From: Dehalococcoidia bacterium
GTDB taxonomy: Bacteria; Chloroflexota; Dehalococcoidia; JACVQG01; JAHKAY01
Reading direction: 5' to 3'
DNA: 8,005 nucleotides
NCBI GenBank assembly: GCA_030740315.1
Contig: JASLXN010000060.1
Coordinates: 1 to 8,005, forward strand
Under the pieces are notes generated by a model, which saw only the letters and a list, made by a program, of their open reading frames with translations, did not search any database and was not told the origin of the DNA. Below, piece by piece: positions 1 through 6,882 of this stretch. The translations under genes were made by a program, and so were the position numbers. Positions within the stretch are counted from its first letter, which is position 1; every line of letters begins with the position of its first letter.

Positions 1-1
1 G

Positions 2-472
2 CCCGGACTATGCACCGGGTGCCGCACCTGTGAGTTAGTGTGTTCCCTTAACAAGGAGGGCCGGCTCAACATATACCAGGCTCGTCTCAGGGTGGCACCG
101 GGAGAGGCCCTGGGCTCTAATCACCCTGTAATTTGCCGGCATTGCTCGCCGGCTCCCTGCCACCAGGCCTGCCCGGTACCAGAGGCCATGACGGTGGATG
201 GTGTAACCGGGGCAGTCGTGATCCATATGGAGCACTGCATCCGTTGCATGGCCTGTGTGGAGGCATGCCCGTTCGGCGCGATCCCGGTAGGACAGGAGGG
301 CGATATTTTCAAGTGTGACCTATGCGGCGGCGACCCGCTATGCGTCAGGTATTGCCCGCCTCGTCCTGTCAGCAACTCGCCCAACCTTACCCTGCCGGAA
401 CAATCGTGTTTGCAATACACAGCGTGGCACTCCTACAACGATAGCCGCACTACCGTGCGGCGGGGCCAGTAG
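2..472 (+). CDS. Four-cluster [4Fe-4S] ferredoxin-type electron-transfer subunit (5' partial)
   Basis: This is an iron-sulfur electron-transfer subunit, probably the redox partner of the AOR-family enzyme encoded 1 bp downstream. The frame is open from base 2, so the true start lies before the window. A GTG at 38 is in frame but falls inside the first cysteine motif and cannot be the start. In the 156 visible residues there are 16 cysteines in four motifs: Cx2Cx2Cx3C (residues 4-14), Cx2Cx4Cx3C (45-57), Cx2Cx2Cx3CP (79-89, CIRCMACVEACP) and Cx2Cx5Cx3C (105-118). This is the HycB/DmsB/NrfC-type arrangement for four [4Fe-4S] clusters. Family knowledge: such proteins carry electrons between a pterin enzyme and another acceptor, and no signal peptide or membrane segment is visible. 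The tail after the last cysteine is polar and unrecognised. A BamC-like role is possible because of the neighbouring AOR and Hdr genes, but this is inference. Confidence 0.9.
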   Translation, partial: PGLCTGCRTCELVCSLNKEGRLNIYQARLRVAPGEALGSNHPVICRHCSPAPCHQACPVPEAMTVDGVTGAVVIHMEHCIRCMACVEACPFGAIPVGQEGDIFKCDLCGGDPLCVRYCPPRPVSNSPNLTLPEQSCLQYTAWHSYNDSRTTVRRGQ

Positions 473-473
473 C

Positions 474-2423
474 ATGGTGGGTAGAGGGGATATTCTCAGG
501 GTTGACCTCACCAGCAGCCGGGTTACTACAGAGCCGCTGTCCAAGGAGCTACGGAAACAGTACCTGGGAGGAGAGGGCATCAACTCCTATCTCCTGTGGC
601 AGCATTTTAAGGGTGTGGACCCCAACCTAGACGGGCTCAACTCGGACAATGTGCTCATCCTGGGCCTGGGCCCTTTGGGCGGTACCGGGTGGGGCGGTGG
701 CAGCAAGATGAAGTGGACCTTCAAGTCTCCGGCCTACGGCCTGTTCGGGGACAGTGTGTCTGGTGGTTTCCTGGGCCCCAACTTGAGATGGGCTGGGTAC
801 GACCATGTGGTCATCACCGGCCGTGCCGAGAAGCCGGTGTTCCTGTGGATAGATGACGGGCGGGTGGAGATAAGGGACGCCTCTCACCTGTGGGGGAAGG
901 ACTCGGAGGAGACGGCCCATACACTGCGCCGAGACCTGGGCGCCGGGGTGGAGACGGCTTGCATAGGCGCTGGTGGTGAGCATATGGTCCGCTACGCCTG
1001 CATCATGGTCAGCGAGCATCGGGCGGCGGGAAGGGCAGGGGGAGGGGCGGTGATGGGTTCTAAGAATCTCAAGGCCATCGCCGCTAGGGGCACCCGTGGC
1101 ATTGAGGTGCATGACCCGCCGGGCTTTTTGCGGGCCATCGATGCCCTTATTGAGGCGCAGGAGCGTATTCCCGGCCGGCAGCGTTCCGGCTGGAAGAGCT
1201 TCGGCACCCTGCTCATCACAGGTAACTACCAGCGCATAGGTGTTAATGGCTACCGCAACAACCAGACCACTGCGTTCCCCGATGACAGCTACCAAAAGCT
1301 AAACCCCACCTGGTACCGGGAGCATTTGGCTGCAGCCCCATTCTCCTGCTCCCCCGGCTGCCTCTGGGCATGTGCTGGGAGCTATCGCACCAGGGGGGAT
1401 CTGCCGGAGCACCAGGACTACAAACCGGAATATGCCGCTATTGCCGGGTTCGGCATTATGAGTGACATCCCAGACCTCTTAGAGGTGTCCCGTCTCAATA
1501 CCCTGTGCCGACGTCACGGGCTTGACATTATAGAGGTAGGAAGTTGCTCCGCTTACCTTATGGAGTTGTGGCAGCGTGGCATCGTTACCGACGATGACCT
1601 TGCAGAGTGGTTCGGAGAGCCACTAATCTTTGAGTGGGGCAGCGCCCAGGCGGTGGCGCTGCTGATAGAGTCCATAGCTGCTCAGTCCAACACTCTGGGG
1701 GAGATATTCCGGGACGGGGTCTACCGAGCGGGGCAGCGCATTGGGGAGATGAAAGGCTGCGATGCCCTCCGCTATGCTCTCTACGGTAAAGGAGGTGCAA
1801 CCTTTATAGAGGAGGTGCGCCACACCCATTCCTGGGCGCTCAACATGGCGGTAGCCTCCCGGGGAGCTTGCCACCTCAAGGCATTCGGCACTCTGGACAA
1901 GATGAACCGCCCGGATGTCTCCCAGCACTACTTCGACACCCCAGACGGAGCGGAGCCTCTTTCCCCCAACCTGAAGGGGGCCAGTTCTGCCGCCGCAGAG
2001 GATCGTGCTGCCTTGGTGAACAGCCTGGGGCTGTGCTGCTTCCTGCAGTTCTTTGACCCACTCACCTATCCGGAGTCCCTCTTCGTTCAGGCAGTAGAGT
2101 CCCTGACGGGGGAACGGTATACCGTTCAGGAACTGGTGGATGTGGGGAAACGCGTGGTGAACTTGGAGAAAGCCTTTAATTCCCGACTTGGGTTAGGAAG
2201 GGACGATGATACCCTGTGCCATCGCTGGCTGCAGGAGGAGATGGGCGAAGGCCCTGGCAAAGGCTTCAGCGCCCACCATTATTTAGAGCAGCTTAAGGAT
2301 GAGTACTATGCCTGGCATGGGTGGGACCCGGCAACTGGCCTGCAGACCCGCAGCGGCTTGGAGAGGTTGGGTATGGGGGAGGTGGCCGCCGTACTGGAAG
2401 GGGAGGGGTGGACTTCCGGTTGA
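474..2423 (+). CDS. Aldehyde ferredoxin oxidoreductase (AOR) family tungsten/molybdenum bis-pterin enzyme
   Basis: The predicted product has 649 residues, close to AOR and BamB-type proteins. Family members hold W or Mo in a bis-pterin cofactor plus one [4Fe-4S] cluster and oxidise aldehydes, or reduce acids or aromatic CoA esters, in the cytoplasm. The AOR N-terminal domain is clear: GRGDILRVDLTSSRV at the start, YLGGEGINSYLL, then GPLGGTGWGGGSKMKWTFKSP and SGGFLGPNLRWAGYD. It is followed by GRAGGGAVMGSKNLKAIA. Putative cluster ligands are C292, C296, C300 and the distal C521 in NSLGLC. The first three are spaced Cx3Cx3C instead of the Cx2Cx3C of Pyrococcus furiosus AOR. The Asp positions of the two DxxGL pterin motifs read R346 (RRHGLD) and N516 (NSLGLC). 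The frame is open upstream to 315, but ATG 474 is chosen because family homology begins there and it sits 1 bp after the ferredoxin stop. The substrate is unknown; a benzoyl-CoA-reductase-like or acid/aldehyde role is equally open. Confidence 0.92.
   Translation: MVGRGDILRVDLTSSRVTTEPLSKELRKQYLGGEGINSYLLWQHFKGVDPNLDGLNSDNVLILGLGPLGGTGWGGGSKMKWTFKSPAYGLFGDSVSGGFLGPNLRWAGYDHVVITGRAEKPVFLWIDDGRVEIRDASHLWGKDSEETAHTLRRDLGAGVETACIGAGGEHMVRYACIMVSEHRAAGRAGGGAVMGSKNLKAIAARGTRGIEVHDPPGFLRAIDALIEAQERIPGRQRSGWKSFGTLLITGNYQRIGVNGYRNNQTTAFPDDSYQKLNPTWYREHLAAAPFSCSPGCLWACAGSYRTRGDLPEHQDYKPEYAAIAGFGIMSDIPDLLEVSRLNTLCRRHGLDIIEVGSCSAYLMELWQRGIVTDDDLAEWFGEPLIFEWGSAQAVALLIESIAAQSNTLGEIFRDGVYRAGQRIGEMKGCDALRYALYGKGGATFIEEVRHTHSWALNMAVASRGACHLKAFGTLDKMNRPDVSQHYFDTPDGAEPLSPNLKGASSAAAEDRAALVNSLGLCCFLQFFDPLTYPESLFVQAVESLTGERYTVQELVDVGKRVVNLEKAFNSRLGLGRDDDTLCHRWLQEEMGEGPGKGFSAHHYLEQLKDEYYAWHGWDPATGLQTRSGLERLGMGEVAAVLEGEGWTSG
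2396..2402 (+). promoter_or_regulatory. Ribosome binding site deciding the acyl-CoA dehydrogenase start
   Basis: GGAAGGG lies 5 bases before GTG 2408, inside the end of the AOR gene. It favours GTG 2408, which gives the typical acyl-CoA dehydrogenase opening MDFRLS, over the in-frame TTG at 2420 that overlaps the AOR stop codon as TTGA. Confidence 0.6.
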
Positions 2424-3677
2424 GTACCGTCGACGAGGCCTTTCGCGGGGAGGTACGCTGTTTCTTGGCCGGGGCCCTGCCGCCTGACTTTGCCGGGTTT
2501 GAGGAAGAGTCTGCCGAATCCAAAGACTACTGGGCGCTATCCCGTGAGTTATCCCGCCGCCTCGCCTCTCGAGGCTGGCTGGCTCCAGGCTGGCCGCCGG
2601 AGTACGGTGGTGTAAATGCCTCCGCCAGGGAGCAGTGGGTGCTGGCGGAGGAGTTGGGATACCACGCGGCTCCGTTCTATAACCGCACCGTCAGCATCAT
2701 AGGCTCGGTGCTCATGAACTTCGGCACGCCGGAGCAGAAGGCCCGGTTCCTCTCGGCCATTGGGCGGGGCGAGGTGGAGTTCTGTGTGGGGCTGACCGAG
2801 CCGGAGCACGGCTCCGACTTGGCCGGTGTCCAGTGTTGGGCTGAGGAGACCGCCGGGGGAGGATTCGTCCTCAGCGGCCAGAAGATATATTCCAGCAACG
2901 CCCACCACGCCGATTTCTGCATGCTGCTGGCCCGTACTGATGCCCAAGCTTCCAGGCACCGGGGGCTGAGCCTGTTTATCGTGGACATGAAAGCGCGAGG
3001 GTTGGAGGTGTGTCCCCTTGTTAACTCCTTGGGGATACACTGCTTCAACCAGATATTTTTTGATGGGGTTGCGGTACCCTGGGAGGGGTTGGTGGGTGGG
3101 GAGCCCGGTCACGGGTGGCACCAGATTGTCTACTCCCTTAACCACGAGCGCACCGTTCATGCCGCCGGTATCGCTCGGGCAGCGCTGTACCGGCGGACAC
3201 TTGATGACCTGATGGTGTATATCGGCGGTCAGGAGCATCCCGCTGAAGGCCTGGGGGTCCGGCCCTCGGCATTATCCTCCGGATGGGTTGGTGGGCAAAG
3301 GGCTATACCGTCGTGTGGTTTACGTGGTGGGGTGGTGACTGCGGAGATGCGGGGCAAGCTGGCCGCGCTTGCCACTGAGGTTGAGGTATTCCGGCTTCTA
3401 TCTTGGCGCATCGCTTTGATGCAGGTCCGAGGGCTTATACCGGAGTGGGAGGCGGCCATGACAAAGCTCTTCGGCAGCCGGCTCATGGGCCGCCTAGCCA
3501 GCCTGTGGGTTGAGGCCCAGGGCCTTTGGGCAGGTGGGGGCCGACCCCAGGTGGGGGGTGCAGGGGGGACGCATCGAGCGCATGCTACTCTCCTCAGTGG
3601 GGGTGACCATCGGTGGCGGCACACTGGAAGTGCTGCGTAACATCATCGCCTTACGCGGCCTGGGCCTGCCCCGCTGA
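2408..3677 (+). CDS. Acyl-CoA dehydrogenase, interrupted by a +1 frameshift near 3524-3530
   Basis: This is an FAD-dependent acyl-CoA dehydrogenase that would introduce an alpha-beta double bond into an acyl-CoA ester. The GTG start gives MDFRLSTVDEAFRGEV, a standard family N-terminus, and overlaps the AOR gene by 16 bp. Other landmarks are GWLAPGWPPEYGG, the FAD/substrate segment FCVGLTEPEHGSDLAG and SGQKIYSSNAHHADF. As read, the frame runs to a TAA at 3638 and gives 410 residues ending in family-unlike sequence. From about 3528 the next frame encodes GRIERMLLSSVGVTIGGGTL and then EVLRNIIALRGLGLPR, ending in TGA at 3675. This is the conserved family C-terminus, so one extra base is present; removing it gives about 422 residues. 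Residues 272-305 form an extra segment absent from typical members, which are nearer 380-400 residues. The position corresponding to the common catalytic EGT reads GGT, so the catalytic base must lie elsewhere. Substrate specificity is unknown. Confidence 0.88.
3524..3530 (+). other. Probable +1 frameshift site in the acyl-CoA dehydrogenase gene
   Basis: The upstream frame reads GGC CTT TGG GCA, and from GGG CAG GTG at 3528 the shifted frame restores family sequence. Deleting one T of CTTTGGG joins the two halves. CTT-T resembles the slip codon of the prfB programmed frameshift, but there is no stop or rare codon in the A site, so an indel or sequencing error is more likely. Confidence 0.75.
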
Positions 3678-3994
3678 AATCTGGGTAACGGTCGCCAATT
3701 GCGATATTGTAGCGATGTTGTTATTCTGACGTAGACACCAATGTAGCCGCTAATGAGGCGTTTCACGTTATAGCGCAGCGCCCGGACGGGTGTCCTAAGG
3801 ATCATGTGCTTGTCGGACTCGGAATCAAGGGAAACGAGTTGGCAGGTCGACTGTCCTCGCAGGGCATGTCGTTCGGCAGTTTCCGGGAAAGTCACCCGTA
3901 GTAGAACTAAATTGGAAGACCTAGGAATACAAGATGAAAATGGAGTTGGCGTATTTCATCATTGAGCTATATCCGTAGGTCTTATGCCGCTCTC

Positions 3995-4000
3995 TATAAT
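3995..4000 (+). promoter_or_regulatory. Candidate -10 promoter element for the enoyl-CoA hydratase gene
   Basis: A perfect TATAAT lies 22 bases before the ATG of the hydratase gene, which would put a transcription start near 4006. No good -35 box is found 16-19 bases upstream (TCCGTA at 3972 matches poorly), so it may be weak, activator-dependent or fortuitous. It would make the hydratase the first gene of a second transcript. Confidence 0.4.
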
Positions 4001-4010
4001 CGACACAGCG

Positions 4011-4017
4011 AAAGGAG
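4011..4017 (+). promoter_or_regulatory. Strong ribosome binding site deciding the enoyl-CoA hydratase start
   Basis: AAAGGAG ends 5 bases before ATG 4023. It selects this start over the in-frame ATG at 3984, which lies upstream of the TATAAT box and adds 13 residues not expected in the family. Confidence 0.8.
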
Positions 4018-4022
4018 AATTC

Positions 4023-4823
4023 ATGGGAGACCTGCTGGTGGAGAAGAAAGACCATGTGGTGTGCCTTACTATTAACCGACCACAAGCCATGAACGCTCTG
4101 GACTGGCCCACCGCTGATGACCTGCGACGCGCCCTTCAGGAGTTTCGGGACGACGATGATGCCTATGTGGCTATCCTCGCCGGGGCTGGAGAGCGGGCTT
4201 TCTGCACCGGTGTGGATATGAAAAAGTTCGATCGGGAGTGGCCCGGGGCGGACCAGGGGGCTGACTGGTACCGCCGGTTTGCCCATAGTGGCACTGGCTA
4301 CATGGGATATACCCGGGGCACCGACATCTTCAAGCCCACCATTGCCGCCATCGCAGGCTACGCTATAGCGGGTGGTATGGAACTCAGCCTGTGGTGCGAT
4401 ATACGCATCGTGGCCGAGAATGTGAAAATGGGATTTAGCGAGCGCCAGTACAATGTGCCCCTGGGGGACGGCGGCTCCCAGCGCCTGCCACGCATCATCG
4501 GCCTGGGGCGTGCCCTGGAGCTTATCATCACTGGGCGGCTGGTGCAGGCAGAGGAGGCACTACACATTGGCCTGGCCAACGAGGTGGTGCCCACGGATAG
4601 GCTCATGGAGAGGGCCTGTGAGCTGGCCACGGCTATCGCCGGTTTCCCTCAGGGCTCCATACGCGCCAGCAAAGAGTCGGTGATGCGGGGTCTAGGCACC
4701 ACCCTCACAGATGGGCTGAGAATAGAGGCCGGTCTGCTCAACACTGTCATTTTCAGCCACGATTTCATGGAGGGCCGTCGGGCCTTTCGGGAGAGGAGGG
4801 CACCGCAGTATCGCCAAGACTGA
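4023..4823 (+). CDS. Enoyl-CoA hydratase/isomerase (crotonase) family protein
   Basis: This is a 266-residue crotonase-fold enzyme, the usual length for the family. Members hydrate or isomerise enoyl-CoA esters, and here it would act on the product of the neighbouring dehydrogenase. Early family landmarks are VCLTINRPQAMNAL and the first oxyanion-hole segment, AFCTGVDM. The second oxyanion segment, GYAIAGGMELSLWCD, contains E120. FSERQYNVPLGDGGSQRLP contains E140. The 20-residue gap between E120 and E140 equals that between the catalytic Glu144 and Glu164 of rat enoyl-CoA hydratase, so hydratase chemistry is plausible. The FSERQYNVPLGDGG segment is also reminiscent of carnitinyl-CoA dehydratase-like members. 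The start is ATG 4023, fixed by AAAGGAG. The gene follows a 345-bp spacer and precedes the acyl-CoA synthetase by 58 bp. The exact substrate is not evident. Confidence 0.92.
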   Translation: MGDLLVEKKDHVVCLTINRPQAMNALDWPTADDLRRALQEFRDDDDAYVAILAGAGERAFCTGVDMKKFDREWPGADQGADWYRRFAHSGTGYMGYTRGTDIFKPTIAAIAGYAIAGGMELSLWCDIRIVAENVKMGFSERQYNVPLGDGGSQRLPRIIGLGRALELIITGRLVQAEEALHIGLANEVVPTDRLMERACELATAIAGFPQGSIRASKESVMRGLGTTLTDGLRIEAGLLNTVIFSHDFMEGRRAFRERRAPQYRQD

Positions 4824-4881
4824 CCTCATTGTTGTAAAATAGCCAGCTAAAGCACCCTTAATCTGAAGGTGGTTACGGTAC

Positions 4882-6243
4882 ATGGATAGTGTCCAACTTA
4901 TCAAGCACTTTATGGAGCCTCGCTCCGTGGCCCTTGTAGGGGTGCCCCGGCGTACTGGCCGGGGGACTTTCAACATCCTGGAAAACCTGATGAGTGTGGG
5001 GTATAAAGGGAAGCCTTTTCCAGTTAACCCCAATGCCGGTGAGATTATGGGCGTCAAGGCCTATCCCACTGTGCTGGACATACCGGAGGTGCCGGATTTG
5101 GCGGTGATGATGTTGCCCCGGCAAGCGGTGCCGGAGACAGTGCGGCAATGTGGCCAGAGGGGCATCAGGGCGGCCATAGTTGTCAGTGACGGCTTTGACG
5201 AGGCAGGCGATGAGGGGGGCCGCCGCTTGCAACGGGAGGTTGAGCGTATCGCCGGGGAGTGTGGTGTGCGCCTGGTGGGGCCCAACTCCCTGGGCGTGGT
5301 CAACAACTATGCTCCCTTCACTTCCACTTTTCTGCCCGTTGCATCGGAGAGAGTTCCGGTTGCCTTTGTATCGCAGTCCGGCGGCCTGTTCGCCGGCTTC
5401 CACGAGTTCATTATGGGCAAGGGCCTGGACCTGGGTAACATGTGCGATGTGGACTTCGCCGATGCCCTTGAATACTTCGCCTACGACCCGGATATCAAGG
5501 TGGTGGTGCTTCACATAGAAGGGATGAAACAGGGCCGCCCCTTTTTCCAGGCAGCCCGGCGCCTTGCGGGCATGAAGCCGGTACTGGTACTCAAGACGGG
5601 TCGGAGCGATGCCGGTAGCCGAGCTATAGCGTCTCACACCGGCTCGCTCACCGGAGAGGACCAGGTGTACTCGGCGCTCGCCAAGCAGGCCAGACTTATA
5701 CGCGTGGACTCGGTGGATGATGTGTGTGACTTTACCAAGGCTTTCCTCCACCTGCCGTCCCCCAGGGGCAACCGGTTGGGCATCCTTACGCCTAGCGGTG
5801 GTGCAGCCATTATGGCCCTGGATGTACTGGGACGCTACGGTTTTCAGATGGCTAGGCTCTCTGTGGGCACAGTTGGCAGGTTGCAGGAGTTCTGGCCGCC
5901 GTGGAGCACTCCCGGTAACCCACTGGATATGATGTCGCCGGGAGTGATGCATGGCTATAAGAGCATGTAGAGCACCTCGCTCCAGGCCATGCTGGATGAC
6001 CCCGGGGTGGATATGGTGCTCTGCATTGCCGGCACCCCAACACTCAAAACGGTCAAAGGTGCAATTGAAGCCACCGGCAGGTGGGAAAAACCCGTGGTTA
6101 GTTGGGCCATGGGGCGCTGGGATGAGGCCTTTTTATCGCAACTCAACGCTGTTGACTATCATGCGGTGTTTCATACGCCGGAGCGGGCGCTTAGAGCGCT
6201 GGCAGTAGTGCGGGACTTCTACCGCTGCAACAGTCTGGATTGA
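4882..6243 (+). CDS. Acyl-CoA synthetase (ADP-forming) alpha-type subunit, interrupted by an in-frame TAG
   Basis: This protein belongs to the NDP-forming acyl-CoA synthetase family (acetate-CoA ligase, ADP-forming, alpha subunit), which interconverts acyl-CoA + ADP + phosphate and acid + CoA + ATP through a phosphohistidine. The N-terminal CoA-binding domain shows RSVALVGVPRRTGRGTF, then PVNPNAGEIMGVKAYP and GPNSLGVVN (GPNCLG in many relatives). The succinyl-CoA-ligase-like part has PVAFVSQSGGL and the phosphohistidine motif SRAIASHTGSLTG, with H252. TAG at 5968 (codon 363) ends the protein at 362 residues. The same frame then continues with STSLQAMLDDPGVDMVLCI to TGA at 6241, for 453 residues in total, the normal alpha-subunit length. 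AAGGTGG (4866-4872) lies 9 bases before ATG 4882. No ATP-grasp beta domain is fused or encoded in the window, so a partner must be elsewhere. Truncation would remove most of the last ligase domain and probably inactivate the enzyme. Confidence 0.88.
5968..5970 (+). other. In-frame amber codon within the acyl-CoA synthetase gene
   Basis: TAG interrupts GYKSM and STSLQAML in one continuous frame, with no shift and no missing family sequence on either side. TAC or TAT (Tyr) is one substitution away. TAG is used as an ordinary stop by the ferredoxin gene (470) and hdrC (6880), which argues against general reassignment. A point mutation or base-call error is most likely. Confidence 0.85.
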
Positions 6244-6282
6244 AAGGTCTGGTTCCCGGGGATGTGGCCCAGTATCCTCGAG

Positions 6283-6311
6283 TTGTCTTTTGGGGGCGAA
6301 TCGCATAGAAT
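6283..6311 (+). promoter_or_regulatory. Candidate sigma70-type promoter for the hdrCBA unit
   Basis: TTGTCT (6283-6288) and TAGAAT (6306-6311) are separated by exactly 17 bases and match the -35 and -10 consensus at 4/6 and 5/6 positions. A start near 6318 would leave a short leader before ATG 6334. It lies in the 90-bp gap after the synthetase and suggests that the Hdr genes can be transcribed independently. Confidence 0.45.
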
Positions 6312-6333
6312 TATTACTTGCGGTAAATATGGC

Positions 6334-6882
6334 ATGCAAACAACAGTAGTACCTTCTTCAGATTTCAGGATCCAGGTAGAGCGGGAAAGTGGGGAGAACA
6401 TCTCCTCGTGCTATCAGTGCGGTAAGTGCACCGCGGGTTGCCCCGCTGCCATTGACATGGATGGAGGTCCACGCTGGTTGCTGCGGGCTGTGCAGCTTGG
6501 CCTGCGTGGTGAGGCCATGGACAGCAGTACCATTTGGATGTGTCTTTTCTGTGCTGCTTGCATGGCGCGGTGTCCTGCTGGGATTGATATACCTAAAGTG
6601 CTGGAGACGGTGCGTCACATTTCTATGAGAGAGGGCAGGCCCCCCGCTAGCAAAGAAGTGGCCCTGTTCCAGCGGCTCTTCTTGGGCCAGGTGGCCGGAA
6701 TGGGCCGTGTGCATGAATTGAGCTTGGGCGGAAGTTACAACTTGCGTAGTGGACACCTTATGTCCAATGTGGGCCTGGTGCCCCGGATGCTGACACGGCG
6801 CAAGCTCTCGCTCCTGCCCCACCGAAAAGGGGCACGCTGGTTCAAGAAACTGCTATCAAGGGAAAGGAAGGCTCGTGATTAG
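6334..6882 (+). CDS. hdrC: Heterodisulfide reductase-like subunit C (HdrC), two [4Fe-4S] clusters
   Basis: This is a 182-residue cytoplasmic iron-sulfur protein that passes electrons between HdrA and HdrB in Hdr-type complexes. Two complete cluster motifs are visible: CYQCGKCTAGCP (C26, C29, C32, C36) and CLFCAACMARCP (C70, C73, C76, C80). The segment just before the first motif, VERESGENISS, is typical of HdrC. An in-frame ATG at 6262 would add 24 residues without family character and would lie upstream of the candidate promoter, so ATG 6334 is preferred, although its ribosome binding site is weak. The C-terminal third is helical and basic, without further cysteines. The gene overlaps hdrB by 8 bp. 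The full set of ligands argues that the protein is functional, unlike the two damaged genes upstream. Confidence 0.9.
   Translation: MQTTVVPSSDFRIQVERESGENISSCYQCGKCTAGCPAAIDMDGGPRWLLRAVQLGLRGEAMDSSTIWMCLFCAACMARCPAGIDIPKVLETVRHISMREGRPPASKEVALFQRLFLGQVAGMGRVHELSLGGSYNLRSGHLMSNVGLVPRMLTRRKLSLLPHRKGARWFKKLLSRERKARD

Larger units (their letters stand above)
3678..4022 (+). other. Intergenic region between the dehydrogenase and hydratase genes
   Basis: This 345-bp stretch has no convincing gene and looks poorer in GC than its surroundings. I see no strong hairpin-plus-T terminator after the dehydrogenase. A + strand frame is open from 3713 to a TAG at 3899 without an ATG near its beginning. It contains the string GIKGNELAGRLSSQG, which superficially resembles the tail of RNase H domains but lacks their His and Asp. 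A 14-codon frame (ATG 3934, stop 3976) preceded by AGGA is present but unsupported. An 8-bp perfect inverted repeat, AAGACCTA (3916-3923) and TAGGTCTT (3976-3983), flanks it and may be chance. The end of the region carries the promoter box and ribosome binding site of the downstream gene. Confidence 0.6.

Noticed and set aside
38..472. GTG 38 as the ferredoxin start
   Set aside because: The frame upstream of it encodes CTGCRTCELVC, the first cluster motif, so the gene must begin before the window.
315..473. Upstream extension of the AOR frame to 315
   Set aside because: It would overlap the cysteine motifs of the ferredoxin gene. Its translation is not AOR-like, and homology begins at ATG 474.
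3494..3895. Minus-strand open frame of 133 codons across the end of the dehydrogenase and the spacer
   Set aside because: Half of it is antisense to the conserved dehydrogenase C-terminus, and the rest shows no recognisable family or ribosome binding site.
3934..3978. 14-codon open frame as a leader peptide
   Set aside because: It has an AGGA upstream but no attenuator-like hairpins or regulatory codon run, and it ends before the TATAAT box.
3916..3983. 8-bp inverted repeat AAGACCTA/TAGGTCTT with a 52-bp loop, as an operator or terminator
   Set aside because: The arms are short, the loop is long and no T tract follows. One such match is expected by chance in a spacer of this length.
4873..5952. 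Long minus-strand open frame of 359 codons
   Set aside because: It lies exactly opposite the acyl-CoA synthetase, whose + strand translation has clear family motifs. The antisense translation shows no recognisable domain and is a shadow of GC-rich codon use.
6262..6333. ATG 6262 as the hdrC start
   Set aside because: The 24 added residues have no HdrC character, and the stretch contains a plausible promoter ending at 6311.
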